Positions 1 to 9,112 of a DNA stretch of 64,000 nucleotides are shown piece by piece (the first letter of the stretch is position 1; each line of letters starts with the position of its first letter). The notes below the pieces were generated by a model, which saw only the letters and a list, made by a program, of their open reading frames with translations, did not search any database and was not told the DNA's origin. Source of the stretch: Litchfieldia salsa (lineage in GTDB: Bacteria > Bacillota > Bacilli > Bacillales > Bacillaceae_L); assembly GCF_900104555.1 (NCBI RefSeq), contig NZ_FNJU01000001.1, positions 744,001-808,000 of the forward strand, read 5' to 3'. The translations under genes were made by a program, and so were the position numbers.

Positions 1-527
1 GAATTACTAATATCAATTCCTTTAAGTGATGTTTTTTCAAAGTTAGCACTGTTAAGATTGCATAATTTGAACTCCACATTCTTAAAGATACAATCATAAA
101 AATCTGAATTAACTAAGGATGCATCTTCAAAACGAACTTTTTCGAATTTAGAATTTCCTAATGATGCTAAGTTCAATACGGATTGATCAAACACAACATT
201 GCCAAAACGAGATTCTGTAAAGTCTACCCCTAGCAATTTGCAGTTCTTAAATTCAACTCTATGGATAGAAGAATTATTCATATTAGCATTAGAGAAATCA
301 CAATTTTCAAAGATAACATCGATCATGTCTATATTGCTAAAATCAGTATTGTTAAACTTGCTATTTTTAATGACCATTTTAGATAACCGCACTCTATGTA
401 GTGCTTCATCCGTAAATAAAGAATCATTAATGATACACATTTCAAGTTCTGGATCTTCTTCATAAAAGATATCTTGAAAGTTTTTAACAGGTAAATTGCT
501 TACAATTTTAGGTGAATCAATTTTCAT
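1..527 (-). CDS. Pentapeptide-repeat protein, C-terminus cut by window edge
   Basis: Translation leftward from an ATG at 527 gives an uninterrupted frame of about 175 residues to the window edge. The product is built of five-residue repeats of the A(D/N)LxF type, with phenylalanine or leucine at regular steps (for example FENCDFSNANM and SDFYDCIFKNVEF). Such repeats fold into a right-handed quadrilateral beta-helix. Qnr-like members mimic DNA and protect gyrase from quinolones, but many have no known role. The N-terminal 45 residues are repeat-free. It is not assignable to Qnr without the rest of the sequence. A reading in the opposite direction at 199-465 is a shadow of this gene. Confidence 0.8.
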   Translation of the reverse strand, partial: MKIDSPKIVSNLPVKNFQDIFYEEDPELEMCIINDSLFTDEALHRVRLSKMVIKNSKFNNTDFSNIDMIDVIFENCDFSNANMNNSSIHRVEFKNCKLLGVDFTESRFGNVVFDQSVLNLASLGNSKFEKVRFEDASLVNSDFYDCIFKNVEFKLCNLNSANFEKTSLKGIDISN

Positions 528-685
528 CGAACTACCTCTTTCATCTTATTTAATCGTCCTTAGTCATCATAAGAAATTTCTCATAAAATAAAAAGACTAT
601 ATTTTTCTTACTAATTGTGTGCAATAGTAGAAAATCTAGTAAATAATTCAAGGACGAATTGCAGAATTAGAAAAAAGCGACCAAA

Positions 686-710
686 AAAGCTCAGATTATA
701 TCTGAGCTTT
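686..710 (-). terminator. Intrinsic terminator, probably of the glycosidase gene
   Basis: A perfect 10-bp stem (AAAGCTCAGA / TCTGAGCTTT) with a 5-nt loop is followed on the minus strand by a T run. It lies about 140 bp past the stop of the family 3 glycosidase. Apart from this hairpin and a short A-rich degenerate motif near 820-845 that recurs at 7748, 33260 and 57223, the gap 528-848 holds nothing I recognise. Confidence 0.7.
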
Positions 711-848
711 CATTACTACTTTGCATATGAAATCTATTCATTTATTTTAGCTGTTTTCGTATAGATTGTTACTTATAAAACCGCAGGCTGAATACCATTT
801 CAATGTTTTATATCTAAAACAACAAACTTTTAGAAAACAGCCTTTATT

Positions 849-3635
849 TTAGATCTCCTTAAATTCTATCCAGCCAATCTCTAAACCAGGTTTGATAAAA
901 TCTAGCTTTAATTCATATAGTCCTTCTTCCAGATTAATCTTTACCAATTTTTGTTTAATCCATTGTCCTTCTGTACCATTCGTTTGAATAGTAGTCATCA
1001 GCTGCTCATTTAAACTAACATTGCAAACCGTTTGAGATAAATTAGTTTCCTCGGATTTTATCTTTACAATAATGCGATAAAAGCCAGGGTTATCAACCTT
1101 TATAAAGGTTGATGTTGAAGTATTCGGACTAACTTGTGAATCTCTTGATAGATCATGAACCTCAGCTGGTGCGAGTGACGAATTTGCTTCAAATGTATTT
1201 ACAAATTCATCAATTACTTGTTTCCTCGAAAAGACAGGTGCATGCATTAAGAATTCACAAATATTAATAGCAGAACGTTGTAATTCACCACGTGTTAAAG
1301 TTTCTGCTTTTATTGATTCAATGGTATTGTCATTTGATGCATTTATCTCTGCACCATAGTTATTAACAACCATATATAAATCGTTTTGTGCCCGAATCAT
1401 AAAGTTCGTGTTCTTTGTATCTGCTGGACCTCCAAAGGCAACATCGTTCATTTTAGCCCACCAATCTGTCATTACAATTCCATTAAATCCCCATTCCTTA
1501 CGAAGAACAGTTGTGTTCAAATCATAATTTGAAGCTGCCCAATGACCATTGATTGGATTATAGGATGTCATAATCCCCTTTGCTCCACCTTGTCTAACTG
1601 CCATTTCGAATCCTTTTAAATAAATTTGTCTCAGAGCACGTTCAGAAACAACTGCATCTACGTTATTACGCTCATGTTCTTGACTATTACAAGCAAAATG
1701 CTTAAGTGTAGCATTTGATCCGCCTTTCATAATTCCCTTTGTTGTAGCGGTAGCAAATGCTCCTGTAATGAGTGGATCTTCAGAGAAATATTCGAAGTTA
1801 CGGCCGTTTAAGGGACTACGTCTAATGTTTAACCCAGGTCCAAGTAACATATCAATGTTATTGCTAATTAACTCTTGTCCTTCCATAACATAGAGTTCTT
1901 CAACTAAATCAATATTCCAAGTTGCAGCAAGCAAAGTACCTATAGGAACTTGTGTTGCTTTATGTCCACTATCCATCCGTATACCAGAAGGACCATCTGC
2001 AGTACAACCAACTGGAATTCCATAATTAAATAGACTGTCACTAACCCCACCAAAAGCAGAAGCAGTTCCAGGAGTAACTAATGGACTACTCATCCCTTCT
2101 CCTCGAACAATTGTTGCAAGGTCTTCATCGCTTAGCTGGGCTATAAATGTCTCCATACTTACATTGTTATCAAATACATCCTTTAATTTATAGCCTTGAT
2201 TACCAGTTTGTTTAATTGTAGCTGGTAGATTCTTAAGAATACGCTCTTCCAAAGAACTCTTTTGTTTTGGTACATCTTCATATGTTAACTCATAGGATCC
2301 ATCTGCTTTTTGAACCCCTGGTTTCATTCTTGTGAAATCCTCCGTTGGTGCCAACACCTCAGTTAACTCTTCTATCAGTTGAAGTGTCTCAAGATGTAAT
2401 CCCTCTTCTGCATCAAACAATACCTTTTTAACATTCTTAACACTGTTTCCTACATAGAAACAGTACACTCCCTCTTCTAACACATATGAGGACGGATGAC
2501 CTGTGATTCCGCTATCATCATATGAAGCCATGCTGTTCACTGGAAATCTAATTGTAAGTGATTGACTTCCACCAGGTTCTAGTAGACTCGTTTTCTCAAA
2601 TGCCGCTAACACTTTAGCCGGTTGACCTAACTTACCTTGTGGCGCCTCATAATAGACTTGCACTACTTCTTTACCGGCATATGTTTCCCCAGTATTAGAA
2701 ACTGTTACATCTATTTCAATGACCTTTTCTCCGTCTATTGTAACTAGTTTTGCATGCACTGGATCAATGAAAAAATCTGTATATGATAACCCAAAACCAA
2801 ATTCATGTTGAACCTTTTCAGGACAAAACGTCTCAAAATAGCGATAGCCTACATATATGTCCTCCTGATAAAAGTTCCTAACCTTACTTCCATGGTTACT
2901 TGTTGAAGGATAATCAGAAATAGAATTAGCGATAGTATCAGGTAATTTCCCGCTTGGTGTTACATCACCAACAAGTACATCAGCTGCGGCATTTCCACCT
3001 TCCATCCCGCCTTGCCATGTATAGATAACTCCCTGTATAGGGTATAAGATACCCTCATCATTTATCCAGCTCATATCAATAATATTCGATACATTTAAGA
3101 CAACTGCTATCTGTTCAAAATGACTACTAACTAATTTAATCATTTCTTTTTCTTCATAGGTTAATAGATAGCTACCTTCAACGGCTGCGTTATCCTGATC
3201 TTCTCCAGCTGTTCGACCAATGACAACAACCGCCTTATCAGATCTATTTCGCGCAACGCTTACTAGTTCATTTGTTAATGGCATTTCCTTTTGATGCCAA
3301 GGCTCGGCTGCCCAGCCACCACCTCCATCATCAAAGGGATTTTCTTCAATCCAATTTTCATAGACAGATGCTAGCTCCTCGTTTACTACTATTTCTTTCT
3401 TACTTCTTAGACCATCTAATAGATTCGTAGTATATTCAACATTTACACTACCACCTGAACCTGTTCCACTACGATAATAATCGATTTGAGTTCTTCCAAA
3501 AACGGAAACCTGCTCCCCTCTTTTAATAGGGAGAATTTGTCCCTCATTCTTTAATAAAACTGCCCCTTCTGCAGCAACTTTTCTACTAAATTCTGCAAAA
3601 CCCTTTAATGGAATACCGATCTGTTGATTACTCAT
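849..3635 (-). CDS. Glycoside hydrolase family 3 beta-glycosidase with reversed domain order
   Basis: This 928-aa protein should cleave beta-linked sugars by a retaining mechanism. No signal peptide is visible, so it is probably cytoplasmic. The GH3 C-terminal alpha/beta domain comes first (about residues 10-285), then a fibronectin III-like domain (about 300-400), then the GH3 TIM barrel (about 490-800), and last a beta-sandwich tail (about 840-928) resembling a carbohydrate-binding module. The barrel carries DGPSGIR, GRNFEYFSEDP, LKHFACNSQEHERNN and the nucleophile region GIVMTDWW (Asp near 725). This permuted order is known in some ruminal beta-glucosidases. The start has a GGAGG SD. The substrate cannot be read from sequence. 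A cre-like site lies upstream. Confidence 0.9.
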   Translation of the reverse strand: MSNQQIGIPLKGFAEFSRKVAAEGAVLLKNEGQILPIKRGEQVSVFGRTQIDYYRSGTGSGGSVNVEYTTNLLDGLRSKKEIVVNEELASVYENWIEENPFDDGGGGWAAEPWHQKEMPLTNELVSVARNRSDKAVVVIGRTAGEDQDNAAVEGSYLLTYEEKEMIKLVSSHFEQIAVVLNVSNIIDMSWINDEGILYPIQGVIYTWQGGMEGGNAAADVLVGDVTPSGKLPDTIANSISDYPSTSNHGSKVRNFYQEDIYVGYRYFETFCPEKVQHEFGFGLSYTDFFIDPVHAKLVTIDGEKVIEIDVTVSNTGETYAGKEVVQVYYEAPQGKLGQPAKVLAAFEKTSLLEPGGSQSLTIRFPVNSMASYDDSGITGHPSSYVLEEGVYCFYVGNSVKNVKKVLFDAEEGLHLETLQLIEELTEVLAPTEDFTRMKPGVQKADGSYELTYEDVPKQKSSLEERILKNLPATIKQTGNQGYKLKDVFDNNVSMETFIAQLSDEDLATIVRGEGMSSPLVTPGTASAFGGVSDSLFNYGIPVGCTADGPSGIRMDSGHKATQVPIGTLLAATWNIDLVEELYVMEGQELISNNIDMLLGPGLNIRRSPLNGRNFEYFSEDPLITGAFATATTKGIMKGGSNATLKHFACNSQEHERNNVDAVVSERALRQIYLKGFEMAVRQGGAKGIMTSYNPINGHWAASNYDLNTTVLRKEWGFNGIVMTDWWAKMNDVAFGGPADTKNTNFMIRAQNDLYMVVNNYGAEINASNDNTIESIKAETLTRGELQRSAINICEFLMHAPVFSRKQVIDEFVNTFEANSSLAPAEVHDLSRDSQVSPNTSTSTFIKVDNPGFYRIIVKIKSEETNLSQTVCNVSLNEQLMTTIQTNGTEGQWIKQKLVKINLEEGLYELKLDFIKPGLEIGWIEFKEI

Positions 3636-3709
3636 TTTGTAGCCTCCATTTTCTTCTTTATTAACTAAGCACTATCCATAAGAATGTGATCTTTTTAATC
3701 CATTTTAAC

Positions 3710-3723
3710 AGTAAGCGGTTACA
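3710..3723. promoter_or_regulatory. Candidate cre (CcpA) site upstream of the GH3 gene
   Basis: AGTAAGCGGTTACA matches the catabolite-responsive-element consensus on the minus strand with one mismatch at the last base. It lies about 75 bp upstream of the glycosidase start, where CcpA repression would be expected for a sugar hydrolase. Confidence 0.4.
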
Positions 3724-3907
3724 CTAAACACATCATAAAACAGAGTAAAAATCAGATAAAAATTAGCTATGTTTCTCTAATAGGTTAATATGTAGAAATA
3801 GAAAAAGACTGCCCTAAGCTCGCTTGAATTTGCGGTTTCCTAGAACAGTCTTCTAAATTATATATATCGATTAAGCGTTCATTTTGTATTTCATAAAATT
3901 GGTTAAC

Positions 3908-4222
3908 TTATTCTTGATTAAGGAATAACTCTAACTTTCCCTTAGCATCTTCATAATTCATACTTAGTCCAGTTAGAAATTCTAGGTTATAGTCACCTTT
4001 TGATTGTTGTTTTAATAGTTGAAACACCAATGGCTTCTCATTCTTTAAAACGGTCATCATTTCAATTGTTGGTATCATTGTATCCGATCCTCTATTTTTC
4101 ATGATCAATTGCCTTAAATAGCTCTTGAAATATGGAATGGATTGTGGGATATCTTTATGTTTTTCTAACAATTTGAAAAACAATTGAATCTGCTTACGCA
4201 CTTCTTCTTTCTTTGTATTCAT
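3908..4222 (-). CDS. Unknown 104-aa protein controlled by a c-di-GMP-I riboswitch
   Basis: A soluble, helix-rich, Lys/Glu/Leu-rich protein with no signal peptide and no membrane segment. I recognise no family. Its start ATG sits 9 nt after a G6 SD that is itself part of the riboswitch expression platform immediately upstream, so its translation is probably tied to cyclic-di-GMP. By context it may act in a motility, biofilm or surface-lifestyle switch, but that is inference from the riboswitch alone. An imperfect hairpin at 3808-3852 may terminate it. Confidence 0.75.
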   Translation of the reverse strand: MNTKKEEVRKQIQLFFKLLEKHKDIPQSIPYFKSYLRQLIMKNRGSDTMIPTIEMMTVLKNEKPLVFQLLKQQSKGDYNLEFLTGLSMNYEDAKGKLELFLNQE

Positions 4223-4231
4223 TATTCTCTT

Positions 4232-4356
4232 CCCCCCGTAAAATACGGGTTACCAAATAAACCTATGAGGTAACCCGGCTATCATCGCATTAAAATCAAT
4301 ACTTTAGACCCGTGGTTTTGCGTCCTTACCTTTCGATAAGTTTGCCATTTTCTCTA
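4232..4356 (-). ncRNA. Cyclic-di-GMP-I (GEMM-I) riboswitch with SD-sequestering platform
   Basis: Read on the minus strand, 4348-4269 carries the GEMM-I hallmarks in order: GGCAAAC, a GAAA tetraloop on a short stem, GGACGCAAAACCACGGGTC followed by TAAAG, and the closing GCCGGGTTACC. The segment GGTAACCC (4254-4247) can pair either with the aptamer strand GGGTTACC (4276-4269) or leave its CCC to form the hairpin CCCGTA/TACGGG (4249-4234), which covers the G-rich SD. The inferred logic is that ligand binding holds the aptamer strand, lets the SD hairpin form and turns translation off. A 6-bp hairpin (4360-4379) and a TATAAT (4392-4387) lie just upstream. Confidence 0.93.
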
Positions 4357-4479
4357 CTTTAGATGTTTTTAGCCATCTATTTACCTATTATACACGACAA
4401 AATTCGACTTTCATAGTCAAAAGGTAACAAAGAATTGAATCCACGTTATCAGTAATAAGCAGCTTTTAAGCGAGCTTGA

Positions 4480-5136
4480 TTATCTTCTATTTATTTTAAG
4501 TTTCTTTGTTTTTTCATTTACATAAGCATAAATAACTTCCTTGCGATCTAGTCCTTGATCGTCTAGATGTTCCAATAACCAACTTTTTGTTTTTCCTAAC
4601 AATTTAAGATTTTTCACTTGAATTTTCCCATCAATAATTACTGAAATGGGGAACCCTTCATCATCTATTGAGATTTCCAGATGTTTGACTGTAACGGGGG
4701 TGTTTTCAGCTTTTACGATGATACTAACCTCTCCAATTGGTTCAAGTATCGCATAGTCAATATCTGAAATCTTAGGAAACCCTTTACTTCGTAATATAGA
4801 GAGTAATTGTGCAACAGATAACCTTGATTTTTCAATATTATCTTCAATGATCTTTCCATCTTTAATCAAGATTGTTGGTTCACCTAGAAAAAAACGATTT
4901 CCCCACTGATTCAAAGTTAAAAATCCAAACAAGATATGAAGTCCTACTAGGATGGCAAGTGCAAAAATCGTTGGTAAGAACTCTGTACTTATTAAAGGCT
5001 CTGAGGCAACAGTTCCAACAATAATGATGGCAACTAAATCATACGGCGTCATTTGAATGATGGTAGACTTGCCCATTAATCTCATAACAGCAATCGTTAC
5101 GAGATAAATCACTAATATTTTCAAAAGTAACGTCAT
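4480..5136 (-). CDS. DUF421 (YetF/YkjA-type) membrane protein
   Basis: The 218-aa product has three N-terminal membrane helices (about residues 3-20, 33-48, 56-75) followed by a soluble two-part domain, the architecture and length of the DUF421 family. Signature stretches include LMGKSTIIQMTPYDLVAIIIVGTVASEPL and the RSKGFPKISDIDYAILEPIGEVS segment. Several members are expressed in spores or under envelope stress in Bacillus, but biochemical function is unknown. The start ATG at 5136 has a GAGG SD. Confidence 0.85.
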   Translation of the reverse strand: MTLLLKILVIYLVTIAVMRLMGKSTIIQMTPYDLVAIIIVGTVASEPLISTEFLPTIFALAILVGLHILFGFLTLNQWGNRFFLGEPTILIKDGKIIEDNIEKSRLSVAQLLSILRSKGFPKISDIDYAILEPIGEVSIIVKAENTPVTVKHLEISIDDEGFPISVIIDGKIQVKNLKLLGKTKSWLLEHLDDQGLDRKEVIYAYVNEKTKKLKINRR

Positions 5137-5212
5137 TGTGAAACCTCACTATTTTTATTAGTATCATTTCCCAATTGCTCGGAACTATTCTATTTAAGTA
5201 CAGTAGCTCTAC

Positions 5213-5238
5213 AAAAAAACCACCCAACTGCACGGGTG
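5213..5238 (-). terminator. Intrinsic terminator after the alcohol dehydrogenase
   Basis: The minus-strand hairpin CACCC/GGGTG with an 8-nt loop is followed by seven Ts, 16 bp after the stop of the Fe-dependent reductase gene. Confidence 0.75.
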
Positions 5239-5253
5239 ATTTTGACTTAAACT

Positions 5254-6402
5254 CTAAAGGATCTCTTTATACATCAATACAACTTCTTCTTTAGTAGGCA
5301 TAAATGGATTTCCAGGTGCACAGGCATCCTTTAAGGCGTTATCAGCTAACTTTTCAAGATCAACATCGGTTACACCTAATTCAGAAAGTTTGCTAGGGAT
5401 TCCTACCTCTTTTGATAAGGCCTTGATTGCTTCTATAACTTCTCCGGCACACTCCTCATCTGTTTTACCTACCACTTCTAACCCTACTGCTTTAGCAATT
5501 GCTCTGAATTTCTTTGGATCTCTTTTTGCATTTTCACGCTCAACAATCGGCAATAGCATCGCATTACAAACACCATGTGGTAAATCATATACTCCTCCAA
5601 GCTGGTGTGCCATTGCATGAACAAAACCTAGACCTGCGTTGTTGAAAGCAATTCCAGCTAAGAACATCACATATACCATTTGTTCTCGTGCTTCTATATC
5701 ATGGCCATCTTTAACTGCCCTTGGGAGATATTTAAATACCGTTTCAACTGCTGCAAGTGCAGTCGCATCTGTTACAGGAAAAGCTCCAGGTGTAACAATT
5801 GCTTCAATCGCATGTGTTAATGCATCAATTCCTGTTGCAGCTGTTAAATCTGCTGGTTTACCAACCATGAGCTCAGGGTCATTTACAGAAATGGTTACTA
5901 AACTATTTTTATCAACCATAACCATTTTCACTTGGCGTTCTTCGTCAGTTATCACGTAATTGATTGTATATTCTGCTGATGTTCCAGCTGTTGTATTAAT
6001 GGCTACAATAGGAACAGATTTGTTTTTTGTTTTCCCTACACCTTCATATTCTTTTACATGACCACCATTTGTTAACACTAGTCCGATTCCCTTTGCTGCA
6101 TCCTGTGGTGAACCCCCACCAACAGATACAATAAAATCACAACCACTGTCTTTATAAGAATCTACACCATCATGAACATTCACAGTTGTTGGATTAGGCT
6201 TCACTTGATCATATACTTGATACTCAACTCCAACACTGTCTAGTACCGAAAGAACCTTACCAACAATTCCACTTTTATTTAAAAATCTATCAGTTACTAC
6301 AAATGCTTTTTTAAAACCTAGATCTTGAATAAATGGTCCTACTTCATTTAGGCATCCTCTTCCCATTAAATTTGTACTTGGTACATATACTACGCGTCCC
6401 AT
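5254..6402 (-). CDS. fucO: Iron-dependent alcohol dehydrogenase, lactaldehyde reductase type
   Basis: A 382-aa group III Fe-ADH. The N-terminal half has the NAD-binding GGGSPQDAAKGI motif. The C-terminal helical half holds the metal ligands in GIDALTHAIE and GFVHAMAHQLGGVYDLPHG. Length fits FucO-type L-1,2-propanediol oxidoreductase. It lies 96 bp after rhaD and shares its terminator, so it probably reduces the L-lactaldehyde released by RhaD to 1,2-propanediol and regenerates NAD when oxygen is short. Sequence alone does not separate it from other short-chain Fe-ADHs; the assignment rests on operon context. Confidence 0.88.
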   Translation of the reverse strand: MGRVVYVPSTNLMGRGCLNEVGPFIQDLGFKKAFVVTDRFLNKSGIVGKVLSVLDSVGVEYQVYDQVKPNPTTVNVHDGVDSYKDSGCDFIVSVGGGSPQDAAKGIGLVLTNGGHVKEYEGVGKTKNKSVPIVAINTTAGTSAEYTINYVITDEERQVKMVMVDKNSLVTISVNDPELMVGKPADLTAATGIDALTHAIEAIVTPGAFPVTDATALAAVETVFKYLPRAVKDGHDIEAREQMVYVMFLAGIAFNNAGLGFVHAMAHQLGGVYDLPHGVCNAMLLPIVERENAKRDPKKFRAIAKAVGLEVVGKTDEECAGEVIEAIKALSKEVGIPSKLSELGVTDVDLEKLADNALKDACAPGNPFMPTKEEVVLMYKEIL

Positions 6403-6498
6403 ACATATGCTCTCCCTTTTTTAAGATTGTTCAATCTTTCACATATTTTTCGATTAATCAAGAGAGACATATAAAGCCTCTCTTTTCTTTGATGTAAA

Positions 6499-7359
6499 TT
6501 ATATAGTAAGTACTCCTTCAATTGGAGTAACACCAAAGGCCTTCGCTAAATCTGCAAGTTCTTGATCTGTTATCACTTGCTTTACTCCACCTTGATGAGA
6601 ATGAATAAGTGTATAAATTTGAGCAGCTTTTTCAGCTGTTTCAATTAAACCAAAAGTCTCATCCATTGTAGTGCCTGCACCGAATATTCCATGAAATGGC
6701 CAAATGACCAATCTGTGATCAAGCATCTTTTCAGCTGTACACTGTCCAATCTCATCAGTACCAGGTACCATCCAAGGTAAAATTCCTAAGCCATCTGGGA
6801 AAACGACAATACATTCTGTACACATTTGCCAAAGTGTTTTCGTAAAGCTTTTCTCATCTAATTCATGAGTAAATGTCATTGCAAGAATGTTTGTTGCGTG
6901 GTTATGCATGATAATTCGGTGGTTTTTATCGACCTTTAACCGTGCAATATGACTCATGAAGTGAGAAGGTAATTCACTAGTCGGTTTCCCATCATTTTCA
7001 AGTCCCCATAAGATATCAATAGAATTCCCTTTTCCATCTACACGAATAATACCTAGGCAATCTCCAGGATTGTCTTTTACATTTTTAAAGTACTTGCCAG
7101 ATCCAGTGACAATAAAGTATTGGTTAGCTAGTTCTGGGACAGGGAACTCTAGAATTGCTGTGCGAACTTTGTCTTTAATATCCAAGAATGGTGTTACTTC
7201 TTCTTCTTTTAAAAGATAGCTTATATTCCCACCATTACGTTCATCCCAACCAAGTGTCCACATATTATAAGTGGCTGCCATCATTTCTTGTACGAAAGGT
7301 GCTGCCAATAAAGAATCTTTTATCATAAGGTTTTTAATTTCGTTTTCATTAATCATCAT
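6499..7359 (-). CDS. rhaD: Rhamnulose-1-phosphate aldolase
   Basis: The 286-aa class II aldolase splits L-rhamnulose 1-phosphate into dihydroxyacetone phosphate and L-lactaldehyde. It carries the family stretch GWDERNGGN near the N-terminus, SELPSHF, and the zinc ligands in IMHNHATN with a third His in WPFHGIFG. It is slightly longer than the 274-aa E. coli enzyme. Two adjacent ATGs (7359 and 7356) follow AAAGGAGAG; the second has the better spacing. It is transcribed with the downstream reductase gene from a promoter in 7440-7470. A second aldolase for the same reaction is encoded in rhaEW in this window. Confidence 0.92.
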   Translation of the reverse strand: MMINENEIKNLMIKDSLLAAPFVQEMMAATYNMWTLGWDERNGGNISYLLKEEEVTPFLDIKDKVRTAILEFPVPELANQYFIVTGSGKYFKNVKDNPGDCLGIIRVDGKGNSIDILWGLENDGKPTSELPSHFMSHIARLKVDKNHRIIMHNHATNILAMTFTHELDEKSFTKTLWQMCTECIVVFPDGLGILPWMVPGTDEIGQCTAEKMLDHRLVIWPFHGIFGAGTTMDETFGLIETAEKAAQIYTLIHSHQGGVKQVITDQELADLAKAFGVTPIEGVLTI

Positions 7360-7446
7360 GATCTCTCCTTTAGAGTATCGTATTGGTTCACATTAATGCT
7401 ATTTGTGATTTACCTCTTAAAACTTATTGATATCTTATACTTATAT

Positions 7447-7510
7447 AATACAAAGTAAATAAAGAAAAGTAAACATAAATAAAGATTACCATTTTGTTTT
7501 ATTTTTGTTT
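7447..7510 (-). promoter_or_regulatory. rhaD promoter with inverted T-rich operator
   Basis: On the minus strand TTTACT and TATTAT stand 17 bp apart in 7447-7475, a fair sigma-A promoter. Around it lie AAACATAAATAAA (7471-7483) and TTTATTTTTGTTT (7498-7510), inverted copies matching at 12 of 13 positions with a 14-bp gap. The 21 bp at 7490-7510 match 14805-14825 upstream of rhaEW at 19 positions, suggesting a shared regulator such as the DeoR-type RhaR. Confidence 0.5.
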
Positions 7511-7599
7511 ATGTCAAATATTTGACACTTTTACAACTTATCCCTTTTGTATTATTTGTTTTTTCTTTGAAAAAGAAAGTAACAATTTAACAAGGGGAT

Positions 7600-7720
7600 G
7601 TTGATTTCCACTCCAGGTATGTGCTTTCCGCGGGGCAGGTGATGAGCCTCCTTTATCTTACGGTCTCATGGGATATCCTTCGCATCCCGCAGGAGTCACA
7701 TACCTTCCGTTCCAATCAAC
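7600..7720. repeat. Dispersed Bacillus palindromic repeat, copy A
   Basis: The segment begins GTTGATT and ends AATCAAC, with matching ACTCCAGGT / ACCTTCCGT flanks and a GC-rich core containing CCGCGGGGCAGG and CATCCCGCAGGAGTC. A 128-bp relative is at 57068-57195. Elements of this kind occur in many Bacillus genomes in intergenic space. Local GC content is clearly above the surroundings. The remainder of the gap 7360-7828 holds the rhaD promoter and the rhaA terminator. Confidence 0.85.
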
Positions 7721-7789
7721 GAGCTCGATCAAATTAAATAAGTTTTAAAACAACAATCTTTTTGAAAAGAGCCTTTTTAAAAAACAAAA

Positions 7790-7812
7790 AAACTAGATCA
7801 ATGACCTAGTTT
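7790..7812 (-). terminator. Intrinsic terminator of rhaBA
   Basis: The stem AAACTAG/CTAGTTT lies 16 bp past the rhaA stop and is followed on the minus strand by a T-rich tract. Confidence 0.7.
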
Positions 7813-7828
7813 TTCTTTAGTATCTTCT

Positions 7829-9085
7829 TTATGAGCGTTTTGACAAAACCTCTGCTTCATAGCTTTTAACATCCTCTAGCCATGATTCCTTAACAGGTAC
7901 ACCCATTTGCTCACAATAGTAATCCCAAATCGCGCCAAATGGATATGTTTTGAATTCCTCCATTAATGCTAGTCGTTCTGTAAAATTACCTTCTTCTTGT
8001 AATTGCTTCAAGTATTCATTTGGTGTAAGCATTGCAGCTAATAAAGACTTAATCATATTTCTTGTTCCAATCGTCCAAGCAGCAATTCTGTTAATACTTG
8101 CATCAAAGAAATCTAACCCAATCATAACTTTATCAAGTGCATCATTACGGACAATTTCTAATGCAATTTCTTTAAGTTCATCGTCTAAAATGACAACATG
8201 ATCGCTATCCCAACGGACTGGTCTTGAGACATGTAAGGCAACCTTGTCACTGTATAGTAACATCGATGAAATTTTGTTTGAAACCATTTCAGTTGGATGA
8301 TAATGCCCTGTATCAAGTAAACATAACTTATTATTTTTTAATGCATACCCCAAGTAAAATTCATGTGATCCAACAACATATGACTCTGATCCAATTCCAA
8401 ACAACTTACTTTCAACAGCATCGACATTATACTTTTCATCAATTTCTACTGCGAAAATTTTATCTAGTGATTCCTTTAATCTTTTTCTAGGTGTTAATCG
8501 GTCACTTGGGATATCTTTATATCCGTCAGGAATCCACACATTTGTTAAGCATGTTGTGCCTAATTCTTTACCAAAGTGTTCTGCAATTTTTCGACTAGCA
8601 ATACAGTGGTTAATCCAGAATTCTCTAATCTCTTCATTCGGATGTGACAATGTAAGTCCATCCTCAGCTTTCTCATGGGAAAATAATGTTGGATTAAAGT
8701 CTAACCCTAAACCTTGCTCCTTTGCCCAGTTCAGCCAATTTTCAAAATGCTTAGGTTCAAGTTGATCTCTCTCGACTACTTCCCCATTTGTTTCCGCGTA
8801 GATTGCATGTAAGTTCACTCGATGTTTACCTGGTATCAATGATAATGCTTTTTCTAGATCTTGGCGTAACTCATCTGGTGTTCTTGCTTTACCAGGATAA
8901 TTACCAGTTACATCAATTCCACCAGATAACTCACTCTGATTTACCTCAAATCCTCCTACATCATCACCTTGCCAACAATGAATTGAAATCGGAACTTTCT
9001 TCAATTGTGCTAATACCTCATCAACATTGATTCCCCATTTTTCATATTGTTTTTTTGCATATTCAAAATTCTCTTGGATTGTCAT
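7829..9085 (-). CDS. rhaA: L-rhamnose isomerase
   Basis: The 418-aa enzyme converts L-rhamnose to L-rhamnulose and needs divalent metal, typically Mn2+. Recognisable RhaA stretches are [71 protein letters not shown] and [15 protein letters not shown]. Length matches the Bacillus enzyme (about 420). It sits 27 bp after rhaB on the same strand and closes the rhaB-rhaA unit. Opposite-strand frames at 7950-9030 are shadows. Confidence 0.96.
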   Translation of the reverse strand: MTIQENFEYAKKQYEKWGINVDEVLAQLKKVPISIHCWQGDDVGGFEVNQSELSGGIDVTGNYPGKARTPDELRQDLEKALSLIPGKHRVNLHAIYAETNGEVVERDQLEPKHFENWLNWAKEQGLGLDFNPTLFSHEKAEDGLTLSHPNEEIREFWINHCIASRKIAEHFGKELGTTCLTNVWIPDGYKDIPSDRLTPRKRLKESLDKIFAVEIDEKYNVDAVESKLFGIGSESYVVGSHEFYLGYALKNNKLCLLDTGHYHPTEMVSNKISSMLLYSDKVALHVSRPVRWDSDHVVILDDELKEIALEIVRNDALDKVMIGLDFFDASINRIAAWTIGTRNMIKSLLAAMLTPNEYLKQLQEEGNFTERLALMEEFKTYPFGAIWDYYCEQMGVPVKESWLEDVKSYEAEVLSKRS

Positions 9086-9112
9086 CTATTCTCTTCCTTT
9101 CACTGCCTATAT

